NCBI RefSeq assembly: GCF_900747795.2
Contig: NC_041402.2
Location: 180,860,875-180,924,874, forward strand
Direction: 5' to 3'
DNA from: Erpetoichthys calabaricus
Taxonomy: Eukaryota; Chordata; Cladistia; Polypteriformes; Polypteridae
DNA length: 64,000 bases
The notes under the pieces are model-generated. The model did no database searches. It had not been told where the DNA came from and was given only the letters and a program-made list of their open reading frames with translations. Below, piece after piece: positions 47,168 to 59,939 of this stretch. The first letter of the stretch is position 1; each line of letters starts with the position of its first letter. The position numbers and the translations under genes were made by a program.

Positions 47168-49004
47168 ATGACAGGTAAGGGGCAGCCTGAGCGCCAGGTC
47201 GGGTCGCGCCACCAGGGGGCAGCACTGAGTATCTCGTGTCTCTTCTCTTCCACAGGCCTGCAAATTCTGTGGCTCTTGAGCCTGGCACTGTGGAGCTGCG
47301 TGGCACAGAACTACACCTGGGGAGTCGAGGAGAGCAACCAAACCGGTGAGCATGTGTGGGCGACGTCACGCCCTCTCGTCTCTGCCGCGCCCCACTAACT
47401 TTGTCCGCCTGTCCCAACGCCGTGCGCTCCCGTAGTGTCCAGTTAGTTTGTACCTGTCCAGTCGTGTCTCTGTGGCACTGCTACGCTCTCCGGTGGTCTC
47501 CCCCTCTTCTATCGCCGTGTCCTTCACTGTGGTCACTAGCTGTCTCACTCCTCATTCCACAACTGCACTGTGTGACTCTGTCCACTTACTCCATTTCTTT
47601 GTGTTGGTCAGTTACTGTCCAGCGGCCTCACCCTCGTCCATCACTGCGTACAGGTGTGCCTCTGCTGTGGTCAGTGACGACCCCGTGGTGTCACTGGTGA
47701 GTACTCGATACTGCCTCGGGGGACTGTCCAGCTGTCTCACCCCTGTTCCCTGTCACAAGGGGTCGGTCAGATCCTGTCCAGCCATCTCACTCTGTTTCTC
47801 TGTAACTGTGTCCAACTGAATGGCTGCTGTGGTCAGTAGATCTGTCCAGTCATCTCACCCCTCTTCTCTATTGCAGTGTCCAGCTGTGCCCCTGTTGTGG
47901 TCAGTAACTTTGTCCAGCCGTCCCACTCTTGTCCTCTGTCACTCTATTTAGCTGTACCCCTGCTGTGGTCAGTAGATCTGTCCAGCCGTCCCACTCCTGT
48001 TCTCTTTTGCTATCCTGTGAGCCTTTGCTGTGGTCAGTTGTCCCACACATGTTCTATATCACAGTGTCCTGCTGTGCCCGTACTGTGGTGGTCAGTAAGT
48101 GCCCAGTGGTCTGTGGTTCTGTCCAGCCATCCCACTCTGTTTCTCTGTAACTGTGGTCAGAATAACTCTGTCCAGCCGTCCCACTCCTGTTCCCCATTGC
48201 TGTCCTGCGTGCCCCTACTGTGGTGGTCAGTAAGTGTCCAGTGGTCTCACTCCAGCCGTCTCTTTCCTCTTCTCTTTGACTCCGCCCGCCTCTGCCCCCA
48301 TTTCTCTGCTTGGCCCTTTGTGCCCACTGACCTGTCCCACCGCTTGCAGGCTGCGTCTCCGACACGGCCAGCTGTGGCTGCTGCCTGATGCAGCAGTGGG
48401 TGCAGCGTCTTGAGAAGTACTTCAACCTGACCTTGGAGACGCTGGACAGAAAGCTGGAGACCACCACTCGGAGAGTGGCCGAGCTGCGAGGTGAGTGTAC
48501 CCAGTGGGCTGACCGTAGTCATCATGCCCGGTTGTGTCTGCTGCTTATCTTGCTGTCCATCTCCCTGCAGCTAGCCGCACGGCCTTCTCGGTTTCCCTGT
48601 CCAATCGGCTAGAGGTCCTCGGCCCCTTCAAGACCAACACGACCGTCGTGTACCGCAAGGTGTTTGTCAACCAGGGCGCCGCCTACAATGAGCAGACTGG
48701 CATCTTCACCACCCCGGTGGCCGGCCTCTACAGCTTCTCCTTCACGGCTTTCCATGACGCGGGCGCCCCCGCACAAAAGCTGCGCATCTACATGGTGCTG
48801 CAACGCAACGGGCAGGACGTGGTGGGCCTGCACGACACCACCAGCACCGACCAGGAGGACAGTGCCACGCAGAACGTGGTCCTGCAGCTGGACGCGGGTG
48901 ACCGTGTCTGTGTCAAGTTGTTGGCTGACTTCGTTCTGTTCGATGACATCAACCACTACAACACCTTCAGTGGATTCTTCCTGTCACCCGTGCTTCTGCT
49001 CTGA
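47168..49004 (+). CDS. Secreted globular C1q-domain protein A (cerebellin-like)
   Basis: Four coding exons, 47168-47174, 47256-47345, 48350-48490 and 48571-49004, all joined in phase 1, give 223 aa. The first exon carries only ATG ACA G. A signal peptide (about 1-19, GLQILWLLSLALWSCVA) is followed by N-glycosylation sites (NYT, NQT). A Cys-rich segment CVSDTASCGCC and a predicted amphipathic or coiled segment (LEKYFNLTLETLDRKLETT) come next. The C1q domain (about 80-223) has AFSVSLSN, YNEQTGIFTTPVAGLYSFSF and a C-terminal FSGFFLSPV. There is no collagen repeat, so it is a globular C1q-like protein that probably forms trimers outside the cell. AATAAA is at 49039-49044. The specific orthologue is unknown. 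Confidence 0.9.
47600..48260 (+). repeat. Minisatellite in C1q gene A intron 2, period about 65 bp
   Basis: Units contain 'tgtggtcagta', 'tctgtccagccgtcccactc' and 'ctgttctct'. 'gtggtcagt' recurs at roughly 65-base steps between 47830 and 48230. Confidence 0.75.
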
Positions 49005-49754
49005 TGGGCACCGTGCCAGCGTACTGTAGCCTCTGCCCAATAAAATGTCTGCTTGAACCCTTGCCTCTTGTGTTTACTCATTAAAAGAGAAAGAAGAAGC
49101 CTGACGGGCATGAAGGTAAGTTCTGGGCACCAGCCTGGGTATACTCCCCTGACCCCATTTACCAGCACTGGAGCCATCTATGTATGCCAGCAGCTCGAGG
49201 ACCAGGTGCTGCCCTTCATACCCGCCGGTGTGGGTATGATTACTGCCCTCTGTAAACTCGTGTGTGGCACTTCCTGCCAGTTTGTATCACACTCTGCCAA
49301 GCATGATGAGGTGGTGTGCATTTACCTGCGCTCTTTCATGGTCTCCTGGGATATGGGGGCGGCATAAAGTGTGACACCCTTACAGTCCTGGGCCTCTGCG
49401 GCTTTGGGGAGTTTGAGTGTCCGCTTATGTTACGCTACACTGGCACACTCTGAGCACTCTCACCAATTGCTGCTCTGTAGTTGGCACTCCAGCTGATAAG
49501 GCAGGCAGGTCTGTACACCCCCATGAGCACACTGCCACCCTCTCTTTGTCCAGTGTACTGCGCAGGGCATTGCGCTTTGAGTCCAATGGTGCACGAGTTC
49601 AGTGTGCACCACCAATGACCACCACTAGGTGGCTTCATCTGCCTGAGGCCTAATTTGAAAAAGGCAAGTGAGCCAAATGGCCGCGGATGGGATCATCGGT
49701 GAAAGGCGCAGTACAGGATGGAGGGAGCGCTGGACTGCCCTCTGACTTGGGATG

Positions 49755-50920
49755 ATGTTCTCTATTAAAAGGCACTTTATAAAAATGAACCCTTGGTAAC
49801 GCTGTACTTTCACTTGGTATGGCGGTCTGCATTGAAAGGCACTATAAAAATGAAGGATGAATCCCATTGTACTCTCATTTGGGATGGGGGACCTCCATTA
49901 AAAAGGCACAAGATAATAAAGTGGAGGTTAAATCAAACTGCATGGTCACCGGAGATGGTGTCCTGTATTGAAAGGCACTATAAAAATGAAGGATGAATCC
50001 CACCGCACTCTCATTTGGGATAGGGTCCTCTATTGAAAGGCGCTATATAAACAGAAGGCTGAGTCCCACCGCACTCTCACCTGGAATGATCTCTGTTGAA
50101 AGGCGCTATATAACATGAAGGTCTACTGTCCCACATACTCACTTGAGATGGCGTTTTCTACTGAAAGGCGCTATATAGAAGGAAAGTTTGATTGTGCTGT
50201 ACTCTCATGTGGGATTGTGTTCTCTAATGAAAGGCACTATACAAGATGGAGGCTGAGCCTCACTGCTATCTCTGTTAAAAGGAGCTAAATAAAATTACTG
50301 GTTGAATTAAACCATTGTCACCTGAGATGATGTTCTTTATTGAAAGGCGCTATATAAATGGAAGGCTGCGTCCCACCGCACTCTCACCTGGAATAATCTC
50401 TGTTGAAAGGCGCTATATTACATGAACGCTGCAATGAACTGCACGGTGCCACACAGCTCCACACTGTTATCTATATATAACATGAAGGTCTGTTGGCCTA
50501 CATGCTCGCATGGGATGGCGTTTTCTACTGAAAGGCGCTATATTAAATAAAAGGTTAAATCACACTGCACTCTCACTTGGGGTGGTGTTGTCAATTGAAA
50601 GGCGCTATATAGAAGGAAAGTTCGAATGCGCTGTACTCTCCTGTGGGATTGTGTTCTCTAATGAAAGGCACTATATAAGATGAAGGCTGAGCCTCACTGC
50701 ACGCTCTATTGGAATTGTTCTCACTGTTGAAAGGCGCTATATAACATGAATGGTTCGATTAAACTGCATTGTCCCTTGAGATGGTGTTCTTTATTAAAAG
50801 AAAGTTGCAATGAACTGCCATCTCTTTTGGAATTGTTGAAAGGCGCTATATGACGTGAAGGTTTATTGTCCCACATGCTCACTTGTTTTCTATTGAAAGG
50901 CGCTATATAGAAGGCGCCCC
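49755..50920 (+). repeat. Minisatellite built on GAAAGGCGCTATATA
   Basis: About 16-18 units of 55-80 bp share the core 'ttgaaaggcgctatata', usually followed by 'acatgaaggt' or 'agaaggaaagtt' and preceded by 'gatggtgttctctat'. Spacing and spacer text vary but remain related ('cccaccgcactctcacctgg'). It starts about 700 bases after the polyadenylation signal of C1q gene A. Confidence 0.88.
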
Positions 50921-51024
50921 ATTACGTTTCTGCTGGATTCCTTTGTGTGCTCTTCACTCTGACTGGCACAACGCACTCGTCTGCACACCGCCAGGCCTCA
51001 CTGAACACTCTCTCTGGCTGGCAC

Positions 51025-51225
51025 AGGGGTTGGCACTGCTGTCTCACGGCTCCAGGGGTTTTCCTCTAACATCCCACATTGCTTGGTAGTTGTGGGCATC
51101 CTGTGGTCATCTGATGCCCTGGTTCCGGGATTTTTAATCTCCTGCCTTGTGCCCAGTACAGCTGGCATTGACTCCATCCTCACACAGTTGGACAGGTTTG
51201 TGAATGTAATGAATGGGATGTCACA
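51025..51225 (+). repeat. Very degenerate DANA/mermaid-like SINE
   Basis: Words in the DANA order survive: 'ttggcactgctgtctcacgg', 'cctgccttgtgccc', 'agctggcattgactccatc' and 'aatgaatgg'. The conserved central block is lost. This looks like an old copy. Confidence 0.4.
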
Positions 51226-51539
51226 CCACACTTGAACGCTGTGCCCTGTCCTCACCCCGTGCCAGCTCACTTTGTGTCTGTACACCCTCCATGGCCTGTA
51301 AAGTATGCCAAGCTTCACTCAAGTCTTTCTTTGTCTACACTCCCCTTGGACTGGCATGATGCCCAAGATTGCACTGGTCTACCATGGCCTACGCCTTCTG
51401 GTTCTCACCAGACAGACAACATGCACCTTTTGTGTACTGCATGTGGACCACCAACACGGAGGCACACTCCTCGCACCACACCCTCACCACACACCATACC
51501 CTGCACTCTCATGGGCATCACGAAGCGCCTCAGACTTCA

Positions 51540-52610
51540 TTGTACTCACTTGTACCCTCACTAGCCCACTCCCTTTACACTGGCATGATGCATTCAATCC
51601 TTGTATCACACTCGGACCACAGACATTTGGGCATTCTTCTCTTCTCGACCTTCTGACATTGGCACTGGAGTGGCACTAGTGCTACACTTTTTGTTAACAT
51701 GTGCCCTGTTGCTTCCCTGGCACCACTGATGCCCTGTGTCAGGTCACTCTCATCTGCACACCCCACTGCTGCACGTTGCACCCTGACCACAAACTTTTGG
51801 GCATTCTGCATCTCCTGATTTTCAAAGGTTGGCACTGGATGGGCTGCTCACTAGAGCCTTCTTTCTGTTGACATGTACCCTATTGCTCCCCTGGCACCTC
51901 TAATGCGCTGTGGCTGGCCACCCTCATCTCCATACCCTATCTTTGTATCCTTTGCATTCCTGTGGGCACCCTGAGTATCTCTTTAGACTGCCCTTGTGCC
52001 ATGGCTTCTGTGGAGTCACTTGTGCCCTCTCACCCACCGCTGCATGTCACACTCTGATCACAAACCGTTGGGTGTTCTTTCCCTCTTGACCTTCTGATGC
52101 TGGCACTGGAGCAGCACTAGTGCTATACACTTTGTTAACATGTACCCTGTTGCTTCCCTGGCACCTCCGATGCCCAGTGCCACTGTGGAGTCACTTATTC
52201 TCTGCTACCCTGGCACACCTTGATGCCCTCTGGCCAGCCACTCTCATCTCCACGCTGTCTTTGTACGTGTTGCACTCTGGTTGGCACCCTGAGTATCTCT
52301 CTGCTCTGCCCTCATGCCATGGCTACTGTGGAGTTGCTTGTGCCCTCAGTGCTCTCACCCACTGCTGCATGTCACACTCTGCTGGACGTTCTTCTCCTCT
52401 CGACCTTCTGACGTTGGCACTGGGGTGGTTATTTACACTTTCTGTTACCCTGGCACCCCGATGCCCTGTGGCCAGCCACAATGTCTTTGTATGCCATGCA
52501 CTCTCGTTGGCACCCTGCGGATCTCTCTGGACTACCCTCATATCATGACTACTGCGCCCTCTCACCCACTGGCTCAATTCCTCGGCATGTTGCCCTCCCA
52601 CTCACTCTGT
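51540..52610 (+). repeat. Degenerate minisatellite between the C1q genes
   Basis: Long units (about 170-320 bases) recur: 'ccttctgacattggcactgg' (51649), 'ccttctgatgctggcactgg' (52091), 'ccttctgacgttggcactgg' (52402). 'gttaacatgtgccctgttgc' and 'gttaacatgtaccctgttgc' recur at 51692 and 52134. Composition is biased (CA/CT-rich), producing spurious ORFs. Confidence 0.7.
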
Positions 52611-53059
52611 GTATCCCGCACAGCACTACATGACGCTGGGCAGCGAACCCTCAGCTCAAAACCTGGTCCACCCACCAAGCGGGACCCGACTCTACCCTGC
52701 CCACCTCAATATCTTCTGAAAAGCCCAGTTTTGTGATTTAAGAGATGGCGTCTGTGGAAAGTCCACCCTTGCCAGCACCGCCCTGTCTCACTGTTACCCC
52801 CTTCATGCCCACCCTTACCCCCCCAGCATGCCACCTGGCACAAACTGTGCACGCTGGGCTCTGATGTGCTGCTCGTGTGCCCCTCATCGCTGCTTAGCAT
52901 CCTCCTCCTCCTCTTCCTCACCCCTCTCACGTGTCCCGGTTGCCACTAAAGAAGCTCCCCAAGGTGCTGCCCGCATGAATGGTCTGCAGGGTGGCGCCGA
53001 GCTCGGCTGATGTGGGCCACCGATAAGGCGCAGCCTGAAAGGACACAAAGCGGCTCGGG

Positions 53060-53393
53060 TGTCCAGACGGGGGGTGTGGCGCCGCATAAGAGAAGTGAGC
53101 GCCGGCGGCGGCGTCCAGCAACGTCCAACCCGGAGACGGCGATCTGGGGGGCAGAAGCACAGCATCGGTGGTCCGAGTAGCTGCTCAAGAGCGACTGTGC
53201 CCGTCGGCGCGTCTGTCGGTGAGTCCATCGTGAGACTACACTACGCCGGTCACTTTAGCTTATCAAGACTCTGCACGCCAGCTTCTCCGCCTCATCTCAG
53301 CACTTATCGAGCAGGTGGTCCTTAAGTAACTGCTGCCCACCTGAACGACCGTCTTAAAGTGCTGGTCACCTGGTGGTCTTTGTATCATTGCAG
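53060..53393 (+). promoter_or_regulatory. C1q gene B upstream region with probable non-coding first exon
   Basis: A CpG-rich stretch (about 52960-53218) ends in a good donor, CTGTCG/GTGAGT at 53218-53219, and the acceptor CATTGCAG closes at 53393 just before the ATG. I infer a non-coding exon ending at 53218 and a 175-base intron. The transcription start is not defined. Confidence 0.5.
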
Positions 53394-54414
53394 ATGCCCG
53401 CCACTCACACGATGACGGTGCTCCGTGCTTGGCAGCTGCTGCTCTTCTGCCTGTTGGAGAGCAGCTTGGGTGCCACAACAACTCCAGCGACAACAGTTCT
53501 AGCAGGTCAGCACGCCCACCCGGCGGTCATCTTCTTACCTGGACGTGGCCACCACGACTTACTTACTCTTCGTCTCTCTCTCTCTCTCTCTCCCACCCCC
53601 ACCCCTTAGTGACCCAGGAGGGACAGCTGCCCTGCGGAGGCTGGGACTGCAACTGTGCCTTCCAAAAGAAGACGGGCTGCTGCTGCGGTGCCAACCAGCT
53701 CAGCCACCTGGAGGACTTCCTACTCGACAAGCTCACCTACTTTGACAAGCAGGTTGGCCTCCTGGGCACGGACGTCACGGCCCTGTCAGGTACGACTGAT
53801 TTCTCATTCTATGCGTCCCCTCAAAACCATAATGACAAGCCCACCCCGGGGGCAGTGAGCGCAGCTGCCACCACACCTGTCACAGCACGATGGGCACAGC
53901 AGCACATTCTCCGCTCAGGACACAATGGGAGACATCGGGCAGAAATAACCCCTGCGTCTCCACTCACTTCAGGCAAGCGGTCAGTTACGAGAGACGGCCA
54001 TGAATCCAACAACAGAAACGAATGAAGAGTCTGGTGGGGCAGCGCCCCCTTGTGCTGGAGCGCCCATACTTCTGTTGTGATGCCGCAGCGCTCCCTCACG
54101 TGTCTCCGGTGCAAACGCACACTGCCCCTTGAATATCTGTAGATCGATACAGCGCCCCCTTGTGTATTCTCGGTATATGGCAGTGCCCCTTCGTGCCTCC
54201 CTGGTATACGATGTCACCCACTGGTGAATCCCCAGTATGCAGGAGCGCCCTCTTGTGTCTCTTCTGAAAGCGTCATCAGCCCGCATCTTCTTCTGTGTAG
54301 CAGAACCCTCTTGTGATAGCGCCTCCTGGTGTCCCCCCATATATGGCACACCTTGTCTGTTAGCACATTCTCTTGAGAATCTCTATGGTAGACAGACAAT
54401 GAAAAGCACTATAC

Positions 54415-54491
<77 letters not shown>

Positions 54492-54501
54492 GGCACTATA
54501 T

Positions 54502-54566
<65 letters not shown>

Positions 54567-54575
54567 AGGCACTAT

Positions 54576-54650
<75 letters not shown>

Positions 54651-54660
54651 GGCACTATAT

Positions 54661-54733
<73 letters not shown>

Positions 54734-54742
54734 AGGCACTAT

Positions 54743-54788
<46 letters not shown>

Positions 54789-54808
54789 TGAAAGGCACTA
54801 TATATTAC

Positions 54809-54863
<55 letters not shown>

Positions 54864-54878
54864 TGAAAGGCACTATAT

Positions 54879-54930
<52 letters not shown>

Positions 54931-54945
54931 TGAAAGGCACTATCT

Positions 54946-55002
<57 letters not shown>

Positions 55003-55204
55003 GAAAGGACTATATGATAGATACATAGATATGAAGGCACTATATAATAGATGGATATGAAAGGCACTATGATAGATTTGAATGGCACTATATAATAGAT
55101 AGATACATAGATATGAAGGCACTATATAATAGATATGAAAGGCACTATATGATAGATAAATATGAAAGGCACTATATAATAGATGGATTTGAACGGCACT
55201 ATAT

Positions 55205-55261
<57 letters not shown>

Positions 55262-58088
55262 GGCACTATATGATAGATATGAAGGCACTATATAATAGAT
55301 GGATATGAAAGGCACTATATGATAGATTTGAACGGCACTATATGATAGATAGATACATAGATATGAAGGCACTATATGATAGATGGATATGAAAGGCACT
55401 ATATGATAGACAGATTTGAAAGGCAGTACAGTATATGATAGATATGAAAGCACTATATGTTTGATAGACAGATATGTAAGGCACTATATAATAGATTGAT
55501 AGATATGAAGTGAAACGCACTATTCTATAGTGTCTTTCATTTTCTATTTACAGTACCTACAGCATCTATCTACATATTATATAGTGCCTTTCATTTTCGA
55601 TCTATCTGATGGCACCATTCATATATCTATTACACAGGGCCTTTCATTTTCTATCCTCTCTCATTCTTCCCAAAGCCCCCTTGTGATAACTTAATGCACA
55701 GGATTATAGTTCCCTTATTGTCACTTTTACACGTCACCAACTTCCAGTGCCATGATTACTATTTCGTTAACCAATGACGCTATAAAGCTATAACCTTGTG
55801 TTTTATAAATATATACAATAGTCTTTCCATGCCACTGCCCCCCTTGTATCTCTCCAGTATTCATTAGTGCTCACAGCAGTTTATAGGCAGGCAGTGTGCT
55901 GGAGTGGTTACGGCTTTGGACTTCAGTTTCAATCCCACTCCTGACACCTGTCTGACCTGAGCAAGTCCCTTCACCTGCCGGTGTACCAGCTGGAAAAAAC
56001 AAAAAAATGTAAGCAATTGTATATCTCTTAAATATTGTAAGTCCCCTTTGCTAAAGTAAATGTAATGTATATAGCAGCAGCACTTGTGTGCGCCCAGAAT
56101 ATAGCAGCGCCCCCTTGTGTTTTCCTGCTGCATCACATCTTCCATCTTCCTGTCCCTCCTGCGTTTGCTGCAGATCTTGTGCTTTGCTCGTCTGTGACAC
56201 CATTATCAAGTGTCCCTCCAGTATGTAATAATAATGGCCACCTGTTTAACTAGCGCACTGTAGCGTGTGACTCCTAGCTGCCCACACTCTTGTATCCCCC
56301 TGGAGTTTCGGCCCCCACAGACACACAGGTAAAGGCACCCCCCCCCCATACAACAACACTGTGCTCACGTAATGGTGGTGACAAAAGGGCCAACTGTACC
56401 ATTTAGACTAAATAGGAGGTCACCTACGGAGGCAAACTTGGGGTGGGGGGGTTAAATGGGGGTGGGGTGATATTCTTCCAACCATCACAGCCCCTGATTT
56501 ACTAATACTCAGGCACAAAACAAGACTAAGGGGGAAGCTAAACTGATGTCATATACGTATACCTCCACACTCGACACCCCAAGGTGGACCCCCTCACTGT
56601 TCAGTCCCGTGTGTTTATCTATGTGCTCAAAATACCAGGGGGAGACTCCCTTAAACCTCCTGGGTCTTTTATATCATATCTGTATATTATGGCACTCAAA
56701 ACACCAAGGGACCCATTGGTACTCAAATATATGTATGATATTTGTGCACTCAAAACATCATGGGGGTCCCTGGGTCCCCCACTCTTATATTAGTATAAAA
56801 TTGCCCTCAAAACTCCACCATTTGGGTACAACATTTACAGCTTTACCAAGTGTAGCTACAAAGCTAGAACTGGCCCTGGGGGGGGGCAGTGGACCCGTAC
56901 TAACTGCCTCAAGTGACAACATGTGACAACAACGTGTACACTGAGGTAAATGTAAGTGGGTGGCAGCCAGCACTGAACTTCTCAGGGAGGTTCGCATGTT
57001 CTTCCCGTGTTCCTGTGGACACTCCGGTCTTAAAAATTGGACTTTGGAGTCAAGGTGATTTGCATTCCTAAATGGTGGCACACGTGTGTGTCACTTTAGC
57101 TGGGTGTATTCTGGCATCCTAGCCATGCATAATTTTTAATACTTGTGCCCACTGTTGGTTGGCATTGGCTTATGTTTACTTGGATAGGGGAGGACAGCAG
57201 AAAACGAATGGATTGTTTTTAAGACTACAGTATTCAAGTCTCAGACCAATGCCATGTTGAAGAGAGAACACCAGGGGGCGCCAATGCATGAGGTTAGACA
57301 AGGCCTGCATAGTTCCATACAGGTGGAGAGGTGCCGACATGGGCGCGGCCACCCACTTTGTGGGTGCTTTGTAATTTTAGGTGCTATTTTAGGTGCTGCC
57401 ACGTGAAGGCCTCGCCAGTTGACGCACTTAAAAACAAGGAGGGGCATTTTAACAAGAAATGTGGGGTGTGGTCACAGACATGGGAGATGTTTGGAAGGGA
57501 GAGCAGATGGGCATTGTGTGCTCCCTCCACCTCATGGACAGTGCAGTTCCCTGATTGGCATGTCGTTATCTCTTCAGGGTCCCAGGACGTGGCATTCACT
57601 GCCCTCTTGGGCCGGACAGACTGCTACGGCCCGTTCACAAGCAGCAACACAGTCCCGTACAAGCTGGTCCTGGTCAACAATGGGAACTGGTACAATCCTT
57701 CACTAGGTGGGTACTGTGTGTGTAATACCAGCTGGGCGTTGCCCACTCTTTTGATAATCACAATGCTGCTTTTCCACCCACAGGGGTCTTCACCGCTCCC
57801 ATGAGCGGCATCTACCGCTTCTCCTTTACATCCTCCTCACTGGAGGGGCAGGGGCGCAAGATCTACCACCAGCTGAATCTCATGAGGAACACAGAGGTCA
57901 TGGTCTCCACGTGGGAGGACAACTACGAGGACCTGGAGGACAGCGCCTCGCAGAGTGTCATGATGCGCCTTGAACCCGGGGACCAGGTCTACGTGAGGCT
58001 GCAGGCGGGGCGCTACCTCTGCGGAGACGCCTTCCGGCAGAATTCCTTCTCCGGGCATATGGTGTTCCCCGTGGGCCAATTGCTCTGA
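53394..58088 (+). CDS. Secreted globular C1q-domain protein B (cerebellin-like)
   Basis: Four coding exons, 53394-53505, 53610-53789, 57578-57706 and 57784-58088, are all in phase 1 and give 241 aa. [21 protein letters not shown] is a signal peptide; the second Met (53412) is an alternative start. The next exon is Cys-rich ([18 protein letters not shown]) and ends in [15 protein letters not shown], as in gene A. The C1q domain (about 98-241) starts [11 protein letters not shown] and continues [15 protein letters not shown], ending [13 protein letters not shown]. It is interrupted by an intron at Leu/Gly, whereas the C1q domain of gene A is one exon. Intron 2 (3.8 kb) is filled with GATA repeats and SINEs. 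AATAAA lies at 58195-58200. A tandem duplicate of gene A is likely, but the proteins are well diverged. Confidence 0.88.
54417..55520 (+). repeat. Long (GATA)n block punctuated by GAAAGGCACTATAT units
   Basis: More than a dozen GATA runs, several over 60 bases, are separated by 'atgaaaggcactatatgata' variants. Copies become closer and more varied towards 55500, where the orientation changes ('atagtgcctttcatttt' at 55530-55590). Long Tyr-Leu-Ser-Ile ORFs on the minus strand are simple-repeat artefacts. Confidence 0.95.
55885..56075 (+). repeat. tRNA-derived SINE
   Basis: 'ggcagtgtgctggagtggtt', 'acggctttggacttcagt', 'tcaatcccactcctgac', 'gagcaagtcccttcacctgc' and a tail 'cctttgctaaagtaaatgta' match the SINE at 31448-31668 in order. 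Confidence 0.7.
56940..57225 (+). repeat. Degenerate DANA/mermaid-like SINE
   Basis: 'gaggttcgcatgttcttccc', 'tgtggacactccgg', 'gtgcccactgttggttggca' and 'gaaaacgaatgg' keep the family order. It lies 350 bases upstream of C1q gene B exon 3. Confidence 0.45.
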
Positions 58089-58579
58089 AGACGGAGGGTC
58101 GTCCGGTGGGCCGGGCACTTTGTTTACAGAAGGCGGTCTGTTCTGCCTTGCTGATAGAGTCACCATGGCAACCATGTAACCAAAACAATACATCAATAAA
58201 GAGCTAAAAGAACCCGTGTGTGTGTGTGTGTGTGAGCTCTGCGCGCAGGCGTGAAGGGTCTCGCGCACTTAGCCCTCCCCTCCCCCACACGCGTATCTCT
58301 TTCCCTCCCCACCCTTTTCCTTTCCAGTTTACAAGCAGGATATTTGCACCGGTGCCAGAAAGTTCAAATACGGTGCACTGATGATGGCGGCCGAGACACG
58401 CAGTACAAAAAGAAGTTGGCAGCGCACTCTGCTCACGCCATTAATTTCTGTTTGAAAAAGGCTTTGGCAGCGCGTCTTTAAACGTGGCCTGCCAATGGAG
58501 CTTGTTTAACTGGCTGGAGACAGAGTGTGCTCTCACTCCTCTCCTTTTACTGCTTTTTCTCACATCTTTCTGCCCTCAT

Positions 58580-59900
58580 TCACTCACTCCCCCCCCCCAA
58601 GTCTCCTTTCCCTCCTTCTTCTTCTTCTCGTCGTCTGTCCATTCTATTTCCTCAGCCCCCACATCTTCCTCCTCACTCTTTCTCACTGCTCGGGCTCCTT
58701 CTTACCGTCCCTCTCATCTGTCTTTCACTCACTCCACAGAGGTCTTTACCAGCTTGAACCCTCCTCTCATTGTTCTGTTTTGATCCTCAGTCTCTTCTTC
58801 TTCCACCTTCTTCTTATCTGTCCATTCTGGTTTCTCACCCCCCCCCCTCCCCCTTTCTCATTGATCCTGCTTCTTCTTCTTGTATTCACTTGTCCATCTT
58901 TCACTCACTCCTTCTCATTCAGTCATGTCTCACTCCTCAGGCTTCTTTACATCTTTTTTCAGGTTTTGTTCCTTGTGCTCCTTTTTCTTCTTATCTGTCC
59001 ATTCTGGTTTCTCACCCCCCCTCCAACCCCTTCCTTACTCTCACACTGCTCCTGCTTCTTCTAAATATGTTTCTTGTCCTTCACTCACATCTCTCTCCTC
59101 AGGCTTCTTTAAAAAAATCATAAACCCTACTCTCCTTTTCTGTTTTTGAACCTCATTCTTCTTCTCATCTGTCCATTTTGGTCCCCCCCCCCCCCCCCCC
59201 CCAACCACTCCCACTTCCCTCTCACCACTCCTGCTCTTTCCTCTTATTGTATTCTCTTGTCCATCTTTCACTCACTCCTCTGGCTTCTTTACAATCTTGA
59301 ACCCAACTCCCATTGTTCCGTTTTAGATCCTCGGTCTCCTTTTCCTCCTCCTCCTTCTTCTTATCTGTCCATTCTGGACCCCCCTCCTGACTCTCACACT
59401 GCCCCAGCTAAACAGTTTTCTTGTCTTTCACTCCCTCACTCCTTTTTTTCCTTCAGCCATATCTCACTCCTCTGGCTTCTTTACATCTTGAACCCAATTC
59501 TCTTTTTCAGGTTTAGATCCTCGTTCTCCTTCTTCCCGTCTGTTCATTCTGGTTTCTCACACCAAACCCCCTCCTGACTCTCACACTGCACGTTTCTTGC
59601 CTTTCACTCACCCCTTCTCCTTCTGCCATGTCTCACTGCTCAGGCTTCCTTACAATCTTGAACCCAATCCTTATGTTTCCGATTCTGATCCTTAGTCAAC
59701 TTTGACTCCTTCTTCTTGTCTGTCCATTCTGGTTTCTCACTCTCCACTTTCTTCTCCTCGCCCCTTCTCTCGTCTCACTCCTCTTCAGACTCTACTGTCA
59801 GGTTTTCTTTTTTACCTTTTTTTCCTCTCTCTCCTTAACTCCTGTCACACTGTTTCTCACTCTCCTCTTTCTCTAACATCTTTTAATTACATGCATACAG
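58580..59900 (+). repeat. Pyrimidine-rich minisatellite, period about 175-195 bp
   Basis: The unit core 'cttcttatctgtccattctgg' recurs near 58618 (variant), 58812, 58990, 59160, 59357, 59530 and 59715. It is accompanied by 'ggcttctttacatcttgaac' and 'atctttcactcactcc'. One strand is almost all C and T, so it can form triplex or slipped structures. Confidence 0.85.
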
Positions 59901-59939
59901 CTCTTCTCTAACCTACTCAAAGCCTTTTTATTAAAGACA

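Noticed and set aside
46956-47417. 153-aa minus-strand ORF around the C1q gene A promoter
   Set aside because: Antisense to the promoter and first exons of a well-supported gene; GC-rich chance frame.
49755-50920. Regularly spaced core repeats resembling a CRISPR array
   Set aside because: The genome is clearly vertebrate, the spacers are themselves related, and there are no cas genes; it is a minisatellite.
54360-55520. Long minus-strand ORFs of YLSIYLSI repeats
   Set aside because: They are translations of (GATA)n and have no start, splice or domain context.
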